Positions 24,523 through 33,435 are shown, counted from the first letter of the stretch. The stretch: 64,000 bases of DNA from Pseudarthrobacter sp. NS4 (GCF_024758005.1 NZ_CP103288.1:3472001-3536000), one strand, 5' to 3'. Notes: generated by a model not told the origin, from the letters alone. A program made the numbers and translations.

Positions 24523-24553
24523 CTTTGAATCGTTTCATTGTTACGATTCAAAG
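24523..24553. promoter_or_regulatory. Operator of the rha operon: 11-bp perfect inverted repeat with nested LacI-type sites
   Basis: CTTTGAATCGT (24523-24533) and ACGATTCAAAG (24543-24553) are exact reverse complements. Inside lie two LacI-type 12-mers, TGAATCGTTTCA (24526-24537) and TGTTACGATTCA (24539-24550). The site is between rhaM and the divergent LacI-family gene, so it probably controls both. Similar 12-mers lie at 32565, 33424 and 44927. Confidence 0.7.
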
Positions 24554-24644
24554 TACTCTTGAACGTGAGTAGGTGTCAAGCATTCCGGCAGGTGGTTTCA
24601 CGGACCGCCGGGAGTACGGCACACGGACCACAGCACGGAGAATC

Positions 24645-25667
24645 ATGAACCGCTCAGCCAGCATCAAGGACGTTGCCAACCATGCCAGCGTGGCGGTAGG
24701 CACCGTCTCGAATGTGCTGAACTACCCGGACAGGGTGTCGCAGCGCACCAAGGAGCGGGTGCTGAAGGCCATCGATGAGCTGGGGTTCGTCCGCAATGAT
24801 GCGGCCCGCCAGCTGCGTGCCGGACACAGCCGCACTGTAGGGCTGATCGTCCTGGATGTGGGCAACCCCTTTTTCACCTCGGTTGTGCGTGCGGCAGAAG
24901 ACGCCGCCGCCCTGAACGGCAGCGCGGTGCTCCTGGGGGACAGTGGGCACGACGCCGCCCGGGAAGCCAACTACATCGACCTCTTTCAGGAACAGCGCGT
25001 CCAGGGCCTGCTGATTTCGCCCGTAGGCGACGTGACTGAGAGGCTGGACCTGCTGCGCGAGCGCGGCGTGCCCACGGTCCTTGTTGACCGGCTGGCTGAC
25101 GAGGCGAAGTTCAGCTCGGTGGCAGTGGACGACGACGCCGGCGGTTACCTTGCTGCCCGGCACCTTCTGGACACCGGCCGCCGTCGGCTGGCGTTCGTAG
25201 GCGGCCCCACCTCCATCCGGCAGGTGGCGGACCGCCTGCAGGGAACACAACGTGCCGTCAAGGAGGAGCCGGACGCCACGCTGGAGGTGCTCACGTCCGA
25301 GGGGCAAACCGTCCTGGCCGGCCGCAGCGTCGGCAACATGCTGGTGGAGCGCGGCCGGGCGGAACTGCCCGACGGCATCTTCTGCGCCAACGACCTCCTT
25401 GCCCTGGGCGTCATGCAGTCCCTCACCATGACGCACACCTTCCGCATCCCGGAGGACGTCGCGTTGATCGGCTACGACGACATCGACTTTGCTGTTTCAG
25501 CCGTCGTGCCGCTGTCATCCATCCGGCAGCCCACCGAGGCGCTTGGACGGACTGCCATCGAGCTGCTGACTGAAGAAGTCGAGTCCCAGGTCCCGATGCA
25601 CCGTGCAGTGGTGTTCACCCCGGAACTCGTGGTCCGCCAGAGCACCGGCCCCGCCGGGACGCCATAG
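24645..25667 (+). CDS. LacI-family transcriptional regulator, probable rhamnose regulator
   Basis: A 340-residue protein: N-terminal helix-turn-helix and hinge (SIKDVANHASVAVGTVSNVL), then a periplasmic-binding-protein-like sensor (TVGLIVLDVGNPFFTSVVRA to ALIGYDDIDF). ATG 24645 follows GGAG; an earlier in-frame start lacks support. It is divergent from rhaM with the palindromic operator between them, so it is the likely local repressor, with rhamnose or rhamnulose as inducer (inference). It ends 15 nt from the convergent aldo/keto reductase gene. Confidence 0.9.
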   Translation: MNRSASIKDVANHASVAVGTVSNVLNYPDRVSQRTKERVLKAIDELGFVRNDAARQLRAGHSRTVGLIVLDVGNPFFTSVVRAAEDAAALNGSAVLLGDSGHDAAREANYIDLFQEQRVQGLLISPVGDVTERLDLLRERGVPTVLVDRLADEAKFSSVAVDDDAGGYLAARHLLDTGRRRLAFVGGPTSIRQVADRLQGTQRAVKEEPDATLEVLTSEGQTVLAGRSVGNMLVERGRAELPDGIFCANDLLALGVMQSLTMTHTFRIPEDVALIGYDDIDFAVSAVVPLSSIRQPTEALGRTAIELLTEEVESQVPMHRAVVFTPELVVRQSTGPAGTP

Positions 25668-25682
25668 GAGCGCTGAGGATCC

Positions 25683-26669
25683 TCAGGCCGCAATCAGGCC
25701 CCGCTCCTGCAGGTCCCGCCACAACTCTTCCGGAACCTCGGATGACATGCGCCCGGCGCTGTTACGGATTTGTTCCGGCCTGCTGGCCCCCACCGTGACG
25801 TTCACTACGGCAGGGTGCCGGAAGGGGAACTGGATGGCCGCGGTGGGCAGTTCGACGCCGTGTTCCTTGCAGATTCCCGCGAGCTGCCGTGCCCGCTGCA
25901 GGACCTCTTCGCTGGCCTGCGAGTAGTTGTAGTGGGCATCCGAAGGCAGCTCAGGCTTGGCAAGGATGCCGGAGTTGTAGACGCCGACGCTCACCACTCC
26001 GGTTCCCAACTCCAGGCAGCGGTCCAACAGTCCTCCGCCGGGGCGGCCGTCCGATCCCGGCTGTTCCAGCATGGTGAACCTGCCGGCCAGCATGAGCAGA
26101 TCCAGGTCTGCCGCTTCCACGCACTCCAGGGCAGCGCCGGCAGTGTTGGTGCCGACGCCGATGGCCCGCACCAGGCCCTCGGCGCGAAGCTTCTCCAGGG
26201 CAGGCAGCGCGGATTTCACTGCATCTTCCATGCTGTACACATCGGGGTCGTGCAGATAGGCAACGTCGATGTAGTCGAAGCCCAGGCGTTCCAGCGACTG
26301 CTCGATGCTGCGCCTTACCCCTGCCTCTGAAGGATCCCATTCACGCCGGAATTCAGCCGGTACGTCAAAGCCCTCCGGATCGCGGGTGTTCCGGGTTGCA
26401 GGTGACGGTACCAGGACCCTGCCCACTTTCGTGGAGAGGATGAATTCGTCGCGTGGTTTGCCTGCAAGGACGGCGCCCATCCTCCGCTCGGAGAGGCCCA
26501 GCCCGTAGTGGGGTGCCGTATCGAAGTAGCGGATACCTGCATCCCAGGCGGCTTCCACCGTCCCGGCCGCCTGTTCATCCGGGATTGCGCGGTACAGGTT
26601 GCCCACCCCGGTACCACCGAAGCCAAGGCGGCCAAGCTGGTTCCGTAACTGCCCGTAGTCCTGGTTCAT
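25683..26669 (-). CDS. Aldo/keto reductase (aldose 1-dehydrogenase-like)
   Basis: A 328-residue TIM-barrel AKR: AAWDAGIRYFDTAPHYGLG (catalytic Asp, Tyr), Lys in FILSTKVGRVL, His in YIDVAYLHDPDV. This resembles the D-threo-aldose/L-fucose 1-dehydrogenase subgroup, which oxidises sugars to lactones. In this neighbourhood a rhamnose or fucose substrate is plausible. It could be an alternative non-phosphorylating entry for the sugar, but no lactonase or rhamnonate dehydratase gene lies next to it. Confidence 0.8.
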   Translation of the reverse strand: MNQDYGQLRNQLGRLGFGGTGVGNLYRAIPDEQAAGTVEAAWDAGIRYFDTAPHYGLGLSERRMGAVLAGKPRDEFILSTKVGRVLVPSPATRNTRDPEGFDVPAEFRREWDPSEAGVRRSIEQSLERLGFDYIDVAYLHDPDVYSMEDAVKSALPALEKLRAEGLVRAIGVGTNTAGAALECVEAADLDLLMLAGRFTMLEQPGSDGRPGGGLLDRCLELGTGVVSVGVYNSGILAKPELPSDAHYNYSQASEEVLQRARQLAGICKEHGVELPTAAIQFPFRHPAVVNVTVGASRPEQIRNSAGRMSSEVPEELWRDLQERGLIAA

Positions 26670-26791
26670 GGCACACTTCTTTCGCTCAGTTTCATCCCCG
26701 GCTCACGATGGCAGGAGCCTAAGGAGCCGGTGTTGGTGCTGTCAACGTCATCCGGCGCCGCCCACAAATTGGCCCGCGCTAAAATACGGGA

Positions 26792-27574
26792 GTGGCCACA
26801 AGACGCCGGTTCGTGGTGGGCATGGGAAAACTCGCAGCAGTTGCTGCGCTGTCAGGCTGTTCTGGAATGGATATGGACCGTCCCCGGAAAACATCGTTGG
26901 ATTTCGCTGTTTTGAGTGCCAGGCCCCGAGGGGAACCCAGCCAGGCGCCGGCTCCCGGGCAGCAGGTTCTGGGCTTGGAACCTGCCCGGGACACGTTGCT
27001 CTACGTCCCACCAGGCCTGGAGCAGGGGCAGCCCGCCCCGCTCATCGTCCTGCTTCATGGTGCCGGGGGTGAAGCGGCGGGAGGGCTGTCGCTAATGGGC
27101 GGCGTGGCTGAGACCTACCGGATCGTGATGGCAGCGCCGTCGTCGAGGGACTCCACCTGGGACGGTGTTCGTGGAGCCTTCGGCCCTGATGTCCGGGTGA
27201 TCAACCGGGCCCTGGAACGTATTTTCTCGTTGGTTTCCGTGGATCCGGACCGTGTGGCGGTAGGGGGCTTCTCCGACGGCGCTTCCTACGCGCTGGCCTT
27301 GGGCCTGGCCAATGGGGAGTTGTTCTCCAACATCGTGGCCTTCTCGCCAGGTTTCGCTCCTCCCGTGCCGCGCGTCGGAAAACCCCGCATTTTTGTTTCG
27401 CACGGCGAGGCCGACAGCGTCCTCCCGATTGACCGCACGAGCCGGCGGCTGGTGCCTGCCCTGAAAGCGGATGGCTATGACGTCACCTACCGTGAGTTCC
27501 AGGGGCCCCACACCGTACCCGCACCCATCGTGCAGGAGGCCGTCGATTGGCTGGGCTGGACGGGGAAAGAGTGA
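26792..27574 (+). CDS. Exported alpha/beta hydrolase lipoprotein (esterase-like)
   Basis: A 260-residue protein from GTG 26792. The N-terminus ATRRRFVVGMGKLAAVAALSGC has a twin-arginine motif and lipobox, so a Tat-exported lipoprotein is likely. The alpha/beta hydrolase core has LIVLLHGAGGE (oxyanion region), Ser in GGFSDGASYA, and a late His in FQGPHTVP. It resembles phospholipase/carboxylesterase or feruloyl-esterase-like depolymerases. A surface esterase acting on pectin substituents fits the context but is unproven. TAAAAT six nt before the GTG suggests leaderless expression. Confidence 0.78.
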   Translation: MATRRRFVVGMGKLAAVAALSGCSGMDMDRPRKTSLDFAVLSARPRGEPSQAPAPGQQVLGLEPARDTLLYVPPGLEQGQPAPLIVLLHGAGGEAAGGLSLMGGVAETYRIVMAAPSSRDSTWDGVRGAFGPDVRVINRALERIFSLVSVDPDRVAVGGFSDGASYALALGLANGELFSNIVAFSPGFAPPVPRVGKPRIFVSHGEADSVLPIDRTSRRLVPALKADGYDVTYREFQGPHTVPAPIVQEAVDWLGWTGKE

Positions 27575-27583
27575 CAGTAAGGC

Positions 27584-28246
27584 CTAAAGCTTCTCCACCA
27601 CGAGGTTGCGGCAGGCAGCCCGGAGCGGAGCCATCTGCCGGAAGCCGATCCGGCCCGCGCCCAGGACCTTGTCCGACGGATCGTGCCATTCAAAGAGGGG
27701 CAATCCGTTGATGGAAAAGGCCACCCGCGGTCCGTCCTTGAGCACCTCCATGCGGTAGTAATCCACCGCATCCCCGGCGGGCGGCAGCGGATCGGCCCCC
27801 TGCGCCACGAGCTCAAAGCCCGCGCTCTTGCGGAGGTTGCAGGTGCGGAACGCGCGTTCTGACTGGTACTTGTGCCGGAAGTAGGAGATGTGCAGGGCAT
27901 CGATATCTCCCGAGTGGTACTGCGGGTAGTAGCCCGTCCTCGGCGCCAGCTCCGGGGAAAACAGGTCCTGCCCGTTTTGCCCGGCTGCGGCGAAGAACAG
28001 CATGGCCAGCCCGGGCTCCGCGAGGGGCAGGAATTCCCAGCGGATCCGGATGCCGTCCGGGAACTCCTCCGGGCACCAGAACGTCCAGTGCGCGTGGTCA
28101 CCGAACTCCTCGTCATCGAGTGAGCCGGAAAGCTCCAGCGCACCCTGGTGGCTGCCCAGGCGCAGCGGACCTTCAGCCACCCAGGCGGACACGTCGCCCG
28201 GACCGGCAAGCGGGTTGGTGTAGAGGACTGAACCTGGCGCGCCCAC
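27584..28246 (-). CDS. DUF1961 family protein (YesU-like)
   Basis: A 220-residue beta-sandwich protein of the DUF1961 family: WTFWCPEEFPDGIRIRWEFL, LFFAAAGQNGQDLFSP, DALHISYFRHKYQSERAFRT, VAFSINGLPLFEW. B. subtilis YesU, in the rhamnogalacturonan yes cluster, is the best-known member; its activity is unclear, and the fold suggests a carbohydrate-binding or lyase-like protein. The GTG start follows the CE12 stop with no gap, so translation is coupled. It is the last gene of the rhamnogalacturonan block. Confidence 0.85.
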   Translation of the reverse strand: MGAPGSVLYTNPLAGPGDVSAWVAEGPLRLGSHQGALELSGSLDDEEFGDHAHWTFWCPEEFPDGIRIRWEFLPLAEPGLAMLFFAAAGQNGQDLFSPELAPRTGYYPQYHSGDIDALHISYFRHKYQSERAFRTCNLRKSAGFELVAQGADPLPPAGDAVDYYRMEVLKDGPRVAFSINGLPLFEWHDPSDKVLGAGRIGFRQMAPLRAACRNLVVEKL

Positions 28247-28963
28247 CTAGCCGCGTCCCGCCGTCGTAAGAATTCCCGGGGCGCCTTCCCGCCCGGTTGG
28301 ATCAGTGTCGGGGCCGTAGCCCAGCCGCACCAGTTGACGGGCAACTTCACCGGCCACCAGGGCAGCACCCTTTTGGGAAAAGTGCGTATTGTCCGCCAGG
28401 CCGTCCGGCCAGTTGGCATGCTCCCCCGGGCCGAAGTGGCAGAAAAGACTTTTCGAGGACTGGCGCCCCAGGCCCCGGTAGAGGCACCGGGTCCACTCAT
28501 TGAGGTCCATCACCGGCAGCGCCAGTTCCAGGCCAATCTCGCGGACCACCTCCGGATAGTCCTCGAGGCTTTCCTCCAGGACAGCGCCCGACGGCGGCGC
28601 GTCCACGAAGTGCCGCCGCTCCACCGAGGTGCACAACACGGGAATCGCGCCCAGGTCACGCACCTCCCCCACCATTGCGCGAAGGTTGGCGGCATAGCCG
28701 GTCCGGGCTGCGAGGTGCTGCTTCTTTTGGTCATTGTGGCCGAACTGGATGAGCACCAGGTCGCCCTTGCCGGCCTCAGCCAGAAGGTTGCCCCAGAGCC
28801 CCTCCTCGCGGAACGATTCGGTGCTGGCCCCGCCCTTGGCAAAGTTGTGCACGGCGGCCCAGGTGTAGGTATGCGGGGCGAGGCGTGCTCCCCAGCCGCT
28901 CATGGGGAACTCGCGGGTGGGGCAGTTGGCGACGGTGGAATCTCCGGCGAGCAGGATTTTCAT
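28247..28963 (-). CDS. Rhamnogalacturonan acetylesterase (SGNH, CE12; YesT-like)
   Basis: A 238-residue SGNH hydrolase without signal peptide. Block I is LLAGDSTVAN (Ser9 nucleophile), block III IQFGHNDQKK, block V DNTHFSQKGA (Asp and His of the triad). This matches CE12 rhamnogalacturonan acetylesterases, which remove acetyl groups from galacturonate in rhamnogalacturonan-I. The lack of a signal peptide implies it acts on imported oligosaccharides. It lies between the permeases and DUF1961. Confidence 0.9.
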   Translation of the reverse strand: MKILLAGDSTVANCPTREFPMSGWGARLAPHTYTWAAVHNFAKGGASTESFREEGLWGNLLAEAGKGDLVLIQFGHNDQKKQHLAARTGYAANLRAMVGEVRDLGAIPVLCTSVERRHFVDAPPSGAVLEESLEDYPEVVREIGLELALPVMDLNEWTRCLYRGLGRQSSKSLFCHFGPGEHANWPDGLADNTHFSQKGAALVAGEVARQLVRLGYGPDTDPTGREGAPGILTTAGRG

Positions 28964-29011
28964 GGTGTGCTTTCTGGTTTTCGGTGCGCTCCGGCGCGGA
29001 GCAGGGAAGGC

Positions 29012-29884
29012 TCAGCCCTTGACTGAGCCGATCAGCATGCCCTTGGCGAAGTGCTTTTGCAGGAACGGGTAGAAGATGAGGATGGGCAGGGTGGCCACCA
29101 CGATGACCGCGAACTTGATGCCCTGCTCCGGTGGGATGTAGTTCGGGTCCACGTTGCCGGTCCCGAGGAGGTCCGATGACGCAGTGACCTGGCGCAGGTA
29201 CATCTGCAGGGTCCATTTGGAGTTATCGGACAGGTAAAGCAGGGGTGACATGAAGTCGTTCCAGATGCCTACGGCGTAGAACAGCGCGAAGGTGGCCAGG
29301 ACGGGTTTGGACAGCGGCAGCAGGATCCGCCAGAGGATCCCGATTTCGGTGGCGCCGTCCATCTTGGCTGACTCCTCCAGCTCCTGCGGGAGTTCCTGGA
29401 AGAAGTTCTTGATGATGATCAGGCTGAACGGGTTGATGGCCGCAGGCAGGATGAGGGCCCAGTAGGAGTTCAGCAGGCCCAGGTCCTTGACCAGCAGGAA
29501 GGTGGGGATCATGCCGCCGGAGAAGACCATGGCGAAGACCACCAGGGACAGGATGACCTGTCGTCCGCGGAGCGTGCGTTTGGCCAGCGGATAGGCCATG
29601 GTCACGGTGAACGCGAGCTGGACCAGGGTGCCGACGGCGGTGACCAGGACAGTGGTGACCAGGGCCCGGATGAATGCGGGCGTGGAGAAAATGTATTCGT
29701 AGGAACCAAGGGTGAACTGCTCGGGCCAGACGAAAAACGCCCGCCGGGTGATTTCCGCTTCATTGGCGAAGGACCCGGCGATCACGTAGATGAACGGCAG
29801 CAAGGTGACGATGCCGATCAGCGACAGGAAGACGTAGTTCGCGGCGTCGAAGATCCGCCCGCCGGTGGTGTTGTGGATTTTCAT
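29012..29884 (-). CDS. Carbohydrate ABC transporter permease (LplC/YtcP-like)
   Basis: A 290-residue CUT1 inner-membrane permease with six membrane helices and the EAA loop EELEESAKMDGATEIGILWR. It partners the upstream permease (3-nt gap). The pair resembles the LplB/LplC or YteP/YtcP type used for rhamnogalacturonan/galacturonan oligosaccharides in Bacillus. No ATPase gene is present, so a shared MsiK-type ATPase elsewhere is expected. Confidence 0.9.
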   Translation of the reverse strand: MKIHNTTGGRIFDAANYVFLSLIGIVTLLPFIYVIAGSFANEAEITRRAFFVWPEQFTLGSYEYIFSTPAFIRALVTTVLVTAVGTLVQLAFTVTMAYPLAKRTLRGRQVILSLVVFAMVFSGGMIPTFLLVKDLGLLNSYWALILPAAINPFSLIIIKNFFQELPQELEESAKMDGATEIGILWRILLPLSKPVLATFALFYAVGIWNDFMSPLLYLSDNSKWTLQMYLRQVTASSDLLGTGNVDPNYIPPEQGIKFAVIVVATLPILIFYPFLQKHFAKGMLIGSVKG

Positions 29885-29886
29885 GG

Positions 29887-30897
29887 CTAGAACAGTCCGC
29901 TCTGGTTGAAGCGTTTGGCCAGGGCATTGGTGCCGAAGATCAGCACGATGCCCACCAGGGATTTGAAGAGCCCGACGGCGGTGGAGTAGCTGTAGGCGCC
30001 CTGGGTGATGCCCACGAAGTACACGTAGGTGTCAAAGACGTCGGCCACGGACCGGTTCAGCGCGTTGGTCATCAGGTAGATCTGCTCGAAGCCGGTGTTG
30101 AGCATCTGCCCGATGGCCAGGATCAGCATCACGATGATGGTGGAGCGGATCCCGGGCAGGGTGATGTGCCAGACGCGGCGGAAGCGGCCGGCGCCGTCAA
30201 TGATGGCGGCCTCGTACTGGTCCTGGTCCACGGTGGCCAGCGCGGCGAGGAAGATGATGGTGCCCCAGCCGGTGTTCTTCCAGATTTCCTGCAGCACGAT
30301 CAGCGGCCGGAACCAGTTCGGGTCCGACAGGAAGTCGATGTTGGTGCCCATCACCGAGTTCAGGAACAGGAACAGCGGGCCGAAGTCCAGGGCGAACAGC
30401 AGGAAACTCAGCGACGCAACGATGGTCCAGGAGAGGAAGTGCGGGATGTAGACAAGCGTCTGGACGGTGCGCTTGAGGATTGAGAGTCGGACCTCGTTCA
30501 GCAGCAGTGCCAGGACAATGGTCAGCGGGAATGCGATGCCCAGGTTCAGGAACGCCAGGATCAGGGTGTTGCCGAGCAGCCTGGGAAAGTCCGGGTTGGC
30601 GAAGAAGTCCTGGAAATGCCGGGTCCCCACCCACGGGCTGCCGTTCACGCCCAGGAACGGTACGTAGTCCTTGAAAGCGATGGTGACCCCGTACATCGGG
30701 GCGTACCGGAACACGGCGAAATACACCACACCAGGCAGGAGCAGCAGGTACAGCCACTTGTAATGCGCGAAGTGGACGGAGAACTTGCCCCGCGGGACCT
30801 TTGGCGGCTTACGGGGCTTGGAACTCTTGCCCGTATCCGTCCCGGGGCCCTGGCCGGAGCCGATGTTCGAGGCCAACGCGTCTGTCAGCTGCGACAT
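29887..30897 (-). CDS. Carbohydrate ABC transporter permease (LplB/YteP-like)
   Basis: A 336-residue CUT1 permease. A ~50-residue Lys/Pro-rich N-terminal tail precedes the first helix (WLYLLLLPGVVYFAVFRYAP). The EAA loop is DQYEAAIIDGAGRFRRVWH. It is the second subunit of the transporter with the 29012-29884 gene and the 30987-32516 binding protein. Confidence 0.9.
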   Translation of the reverse strand: MSQLTDALASNIGSGQGPGTDTGKSSKPRKPPKVPRGKFSVHFAHYKWLYLLLLPGVVYFAVFRYAPMYGVTIAFKDYVPFLGVNGSPWVGTRHFQDFFANPDFPRLLGNTLILAFLNLGIAFPLTIVLALLLNEVRLSILKRTVQTLVYIPHFLSWTIVASLSFLLFALDFGPLFLFLNSVMGTNIDFLSDPNWFRPLIVLQEIWKNTGWGTIIFLAALATVDQDQYEAAIIDGAGRFRRVWHITLPGIRSTIIVMLILAIGQMLNTGFEQIYLMTNALNRSVADVFDTYVYFVGITQGAYSYSTAVGLFKSLVGIVLIFGTNALAKRFNQSGLF

Positions 30898-30939
30898 TCA
30901 GGGCCTCCTTTCTGGAAGTGGTGGGTGGGTCCTGCAAAC

Positions 30940-30970
30940 GGCGGGCTCCACGAAATACGCGGAGCCCGCC
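30940..30970 (-). terminator. Intercistronic hairpin between binding-protein and permease genes
   Basis: A perfect 10-bp stem (GGCGGGCTCC/GGAGCCCGCC) with an 11-nt loop lies 17 nt after the binding-protein stop and before the permease genes. Such hairpins commonly lower permease expression relative to the binding protein, by partial termination or mRNA stabilisation. Confidence 0.6.
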
Positions 30971-30986
30971 GTGCATGCTGAGGCTG

Positions 30987-32516
30987 TTACTTGTTGTCCT
31001 GCCAGAGCTTGTTGATCTCTTCCTTGACCTTGTCGCCGCCGCTGGTGTCCCACAGCTTGATGGCGTCCTTCAGCCCCTGCTCATCGATCTGGCCGGCGAG
31101 GTACTTGATGCGGGCATCGGCCACGATGTTGTCCAGCTGCGCACCCTTGGCAACGTAAGTGGCGGAAACATACGGCGCGGCCGGGTTGTAGACAGCGCTC
31201 TTGAGGTCCTCGGCCATTACCTCGGTGCGCTTGTCAAAGACCTGCTGTTCGTACTCCGAGGGCTGCTTGACAGGGTAGAAGGTGTTGCCCGCTACGTTCA
31301 TGCCGAGCTGGGCATAGCTCTTGATGTCCGTGGTGACAGCCTTGCCCTCTTCCGTTTCCGGCTTGATGGTGGCCGCCTTGCCGTCCTCCACAGAAAAGTT
31401 GACGCCCTCGATGCCGTTGTTCAGGAGGATGGCCACTTCCTTGCTGTTCATGGTGTTCAGGAACTCGAGCACCTTGTCCAACTCCGCTTCAGTGCGGACG
31501 CTGGACTTCGGGACGGCCAGGAAGCCGGAGTAGCCGTCCGTGGGGTGGGCGTGCAGTTCGCCGTCGGGGCCTTCCAGGTTGCCAACGAAGCCCACCTTGT
31601 TTTCAAAGTTGTTCGGGTCCGCCTGCTTGAACAGGTTGATGAGGACGCTCACGCGGGAGTCGACGTCCACGATGATCCCGCCCTTGCCGTTGAAGAACGG
31701 CTCATTCCACTTGGTGGGATCAAAAGTAGCGAAGTCCGGGTTGATGAGCTTCTCGTCCACCATCTTCTTGACGAACCGGTTGGCTTCGAGGAACTCCTCG
31801 GTTTCGAAACTCGGGATCAGCTTCCCGTCCTTTTCCGTCCAGCGGTTCCCGGCGCCGTACCAGGTCTCAATGAAGTCATACGGGCTGCTGGTTCCCAGCG
31901 CGCCCCACTTGGGGATGGTGATGCCCCAGGTATCGTCCTGGCCGTTGCCGTCCGGGTCCTGCTCGGTGAACGCCTTGGCGACCTTATACAGGTCCTCCGT
32001 GGTCTTTGGCGCTTCCAGGCCCAGCTTGTCCAGCCAGTCCTGCCGGAACATCACGGCGGCGCGCATCGGGGCCCGGCCGCGGAAGACGCCGTAGACCTTC
32101 CCGTTGATGCTGGCATTCTGCTGGATGTCGGGGAACGTGGTCTTGAGGTTGGGGTAGTCGTCCAGTTTGTCGGTCAGGTCCCAGAAGGCACCTGCCTCGG
32201 CATTCTTGACGAAGCCGGGGGTCTTGCCCTGGATGACCATGACGTGCGGGATTTCCGAGGATGCCAGCGTGATGTTGGTTTTGTCCTCATAGGACGCGTT
32301 CGGGGTCCACGTGATGTTCACATCTTTACCGGTGAGCTCTTCCAGCTTCTTCTGGACTGCACCATCAGCGCTGGGCGGCTGTGCCTCGAGGAACGGCGCC
32401 ATGATGGACACCGTGGCGAGATCGGCTGCGGGGGCTTCGCCGCCGCTGCACGCCGTCAGGGACATGGCAGTCACCGTGACAACGGCGGCCGCAAGCGAGA
32501 GTTTTCTGCGGATCAT
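30987..32516 (-). CDS. ABC transporter solute-binding lipoprotein (LplA/YtcQ-like)
   Basis: A 509-residue protein with the signal peptide MIRRKLSLAAAVVTVTAMS and lipobox LTAC. The length and sequence style (VSIMAPFLEAQPPS, LEELTGKDVNITWTPN) match the long LplA/YtcQ group rather than ordinary ~420-residue sugar-binding proteins. Such proteins bind rhamnogalacturonan or galacturonan oligosaccharides. It heads the permease-CE12-DUF1961 block, with a LacI-type site 49 nt upstream. Confidence 0.9.
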   Translation of the reverse strand: MIRRKLSLAAAVVTVTAMSLTACSGGEAPAADLATVSIMAPFLEAQPPSADGAVQKKLEELTGKDVNITWTPNASYEDKTNITLASSEIPHVMVIQGKTPGFVKNAEAGAFWDLTDKLDDYPNLKTTFPDIQQNASINGKVYGVFRGRAPMRAAVMFRQDWLDKLGLEAPKTTEDLYKVAKAFTEQDPDGNGQDDTWGITIPKWGALGTSSPYDFIETWYGAGNRWTEKDGKLIPSFETEEFLEANRFVKKMVDEKLINPDFATFDPTKWNEPFFNGKGGIIVDVDSRVSVLINLFKQADPNNFENKVGFVGNLEGPDGELHAHPTDGYSGFLAVPKSSVRTEAELDKVLEFLNTMNSKEVAILLNNGIEGVNFSVEDGKAATIKPETEEGKAVTTDIKSYAQLGMNVAGNTFYPVKQPSEYEQQVFDKRTEVMAEDLKSAVYNPAAPYVSATYVAKGAQLDNIVADARIKYLAGQIDEQGLKDAIKLWDTSGGDKVKEEINKLWQDNK

Positions 32517-32564
32517 GGTTTTCCTTTTCCACTTCTTTGGGGTCTGAGTACGAATTTGATGGTT

Positions 32565-32576
32565 TGATACGTTTCA
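32565..32576. promoter_or_regulatory. LacI-type operator upstream of the LplA-like gene
   Basis: TGATACGTTTCA is a 12-bp pseudopalindrome with one mismatch to perfect symmetry. It lies between the YesL-like gene and the binding-protein start and resembles the two sites at the rha operator. Confidence 0.6.
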
Positions 32577-32628
32577 TTGAAGGTCCGACGGCAAGGAGTT
32601 GCTCTCTGCGGTTGAGGACCCGGAAGGG

Positions 32629-33303
32629 TCAGGCAGCGGCCGCTCCGTGAAGGGCCCTGTTGCCGCCGGCACTTACGCTTTCTGCCGCGGCTACGGATTC
32701 GTCATTGGCCGTGAAGAAGCGGTCACAGAGCCAGCCGGTAATGAACAGCCAGGCGCCGATACTGAAGAACGGGATCAGGCCCGGTACGGCACTGCTGGAG
32801 TAGACCACGGCGGCGGAGACGAAGAGCAGGATGACCGTTCCCGCCAGGTGCCGGACGGCGAAGCGGGATGACATCAGCAGGTACTGCGCCAGCGGCAGTT
32901 CATAGCGGGCGTACATGGGGAAGACGTAGCAGGTGGCCCCCGCCAGGAAGATGGCCGCCACAAAGATCCCGGCAGCCATGAATTGGGAGAAGAGGTCGGC
33001 TGCGCCGGAAAAGTAGTTCCAGTTCATCGACAGCGCCACGGCCACACCAAGGACCGGAAGGGCAAGAACGTTGGCCTTCCCGAAATTTCGAAAGTACTCT
33101 GCCGCGAATCCCCGCATCAGCGGCGCGGCGTCACCCCGGGCACGTTTACGCACCAGGATCTGGGCGGCAGCAGTGGACGGTCCCGCACCCAGCACGCCAA
33201 GGCCGAGCAGGGTAAAGGCGACCCAGAGCAGGTTCAGGCAGGCGATCCAGAGGAGCGTGTCAAAGAATGCGTAGGCCCGAGCGCTGAATGTTCCGGACAG
33301 CAT
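32629..33303 (-). CDS. YesL family membrane protein (DUF624)
   Basis: A 224-residue protein with five to six membrane helices (FFDTLLWIACLNLLWVAFTL, then GPSTAAAQILVRKRARGD). It matches DUF624/YesL, found beside oligosaccharide ABC transporters in Bacillus and Actinobacteria; the function is unknown. ATG 33303 is preferred because GAAGGGAG lies 8 nt upstream. It precedes the LplA-like gene on the same strand and is divergent from the oxidoreductase gene. Confidence 0.85.
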   Translation of the reverse strand: MLSGTFSARAYAFFDTLLWIACLNLLWVAFTLLGLGVLGAGPSTAAAQILVRKRARGDAAPLMRGFAAEYFRNFGKANVLALPVLGVAVALSMNWNYFSGAADLFSQFMAAGIFVAAIFLAGATCYVFPMYARYELPLAQYLLMSSRFAVRHLAGTVILLFVSAAVVYSSSAVPGLIPFFSIGAWLFITGWLCDRFFTANDESVAAAESVSAGGNRALHGAAAA

Positions 33304-33423
33304 GGCACGGCTCCCTTCAATTCTCCATCGTTGCAGAAGCAAACCCAAAGTGGTCCGCGTCACGTAAGTAATCGGTTTCTCGAAAATCTAGACCCATCAT
33401 GACAACAAGGTCAAGCGGTATTT

Positions 33424-33435
33424 TGAATCGTTACA
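33424..33435. promoter_or_regulatory. LacI-type operator between YesL-like and Gfo/Idh genes
   Basis: TGAATCGTTACA differs by one base from the rha operator 12-mer TGAATCGTTTCA. It sits in the 237-bp divergent promoter region (33304-33540), about 105 bp before the Gfo/Idh start, and overlaps an AT-rich TATTTT that could be a -10. Confidence 0.6.

Noticed and set aside
30801..32567. A 588-codon plus-strand frame.
   Set aside because: It is antisense to the LplA-like binding protein and permease start, has no recognisable domain and no ribosome site.
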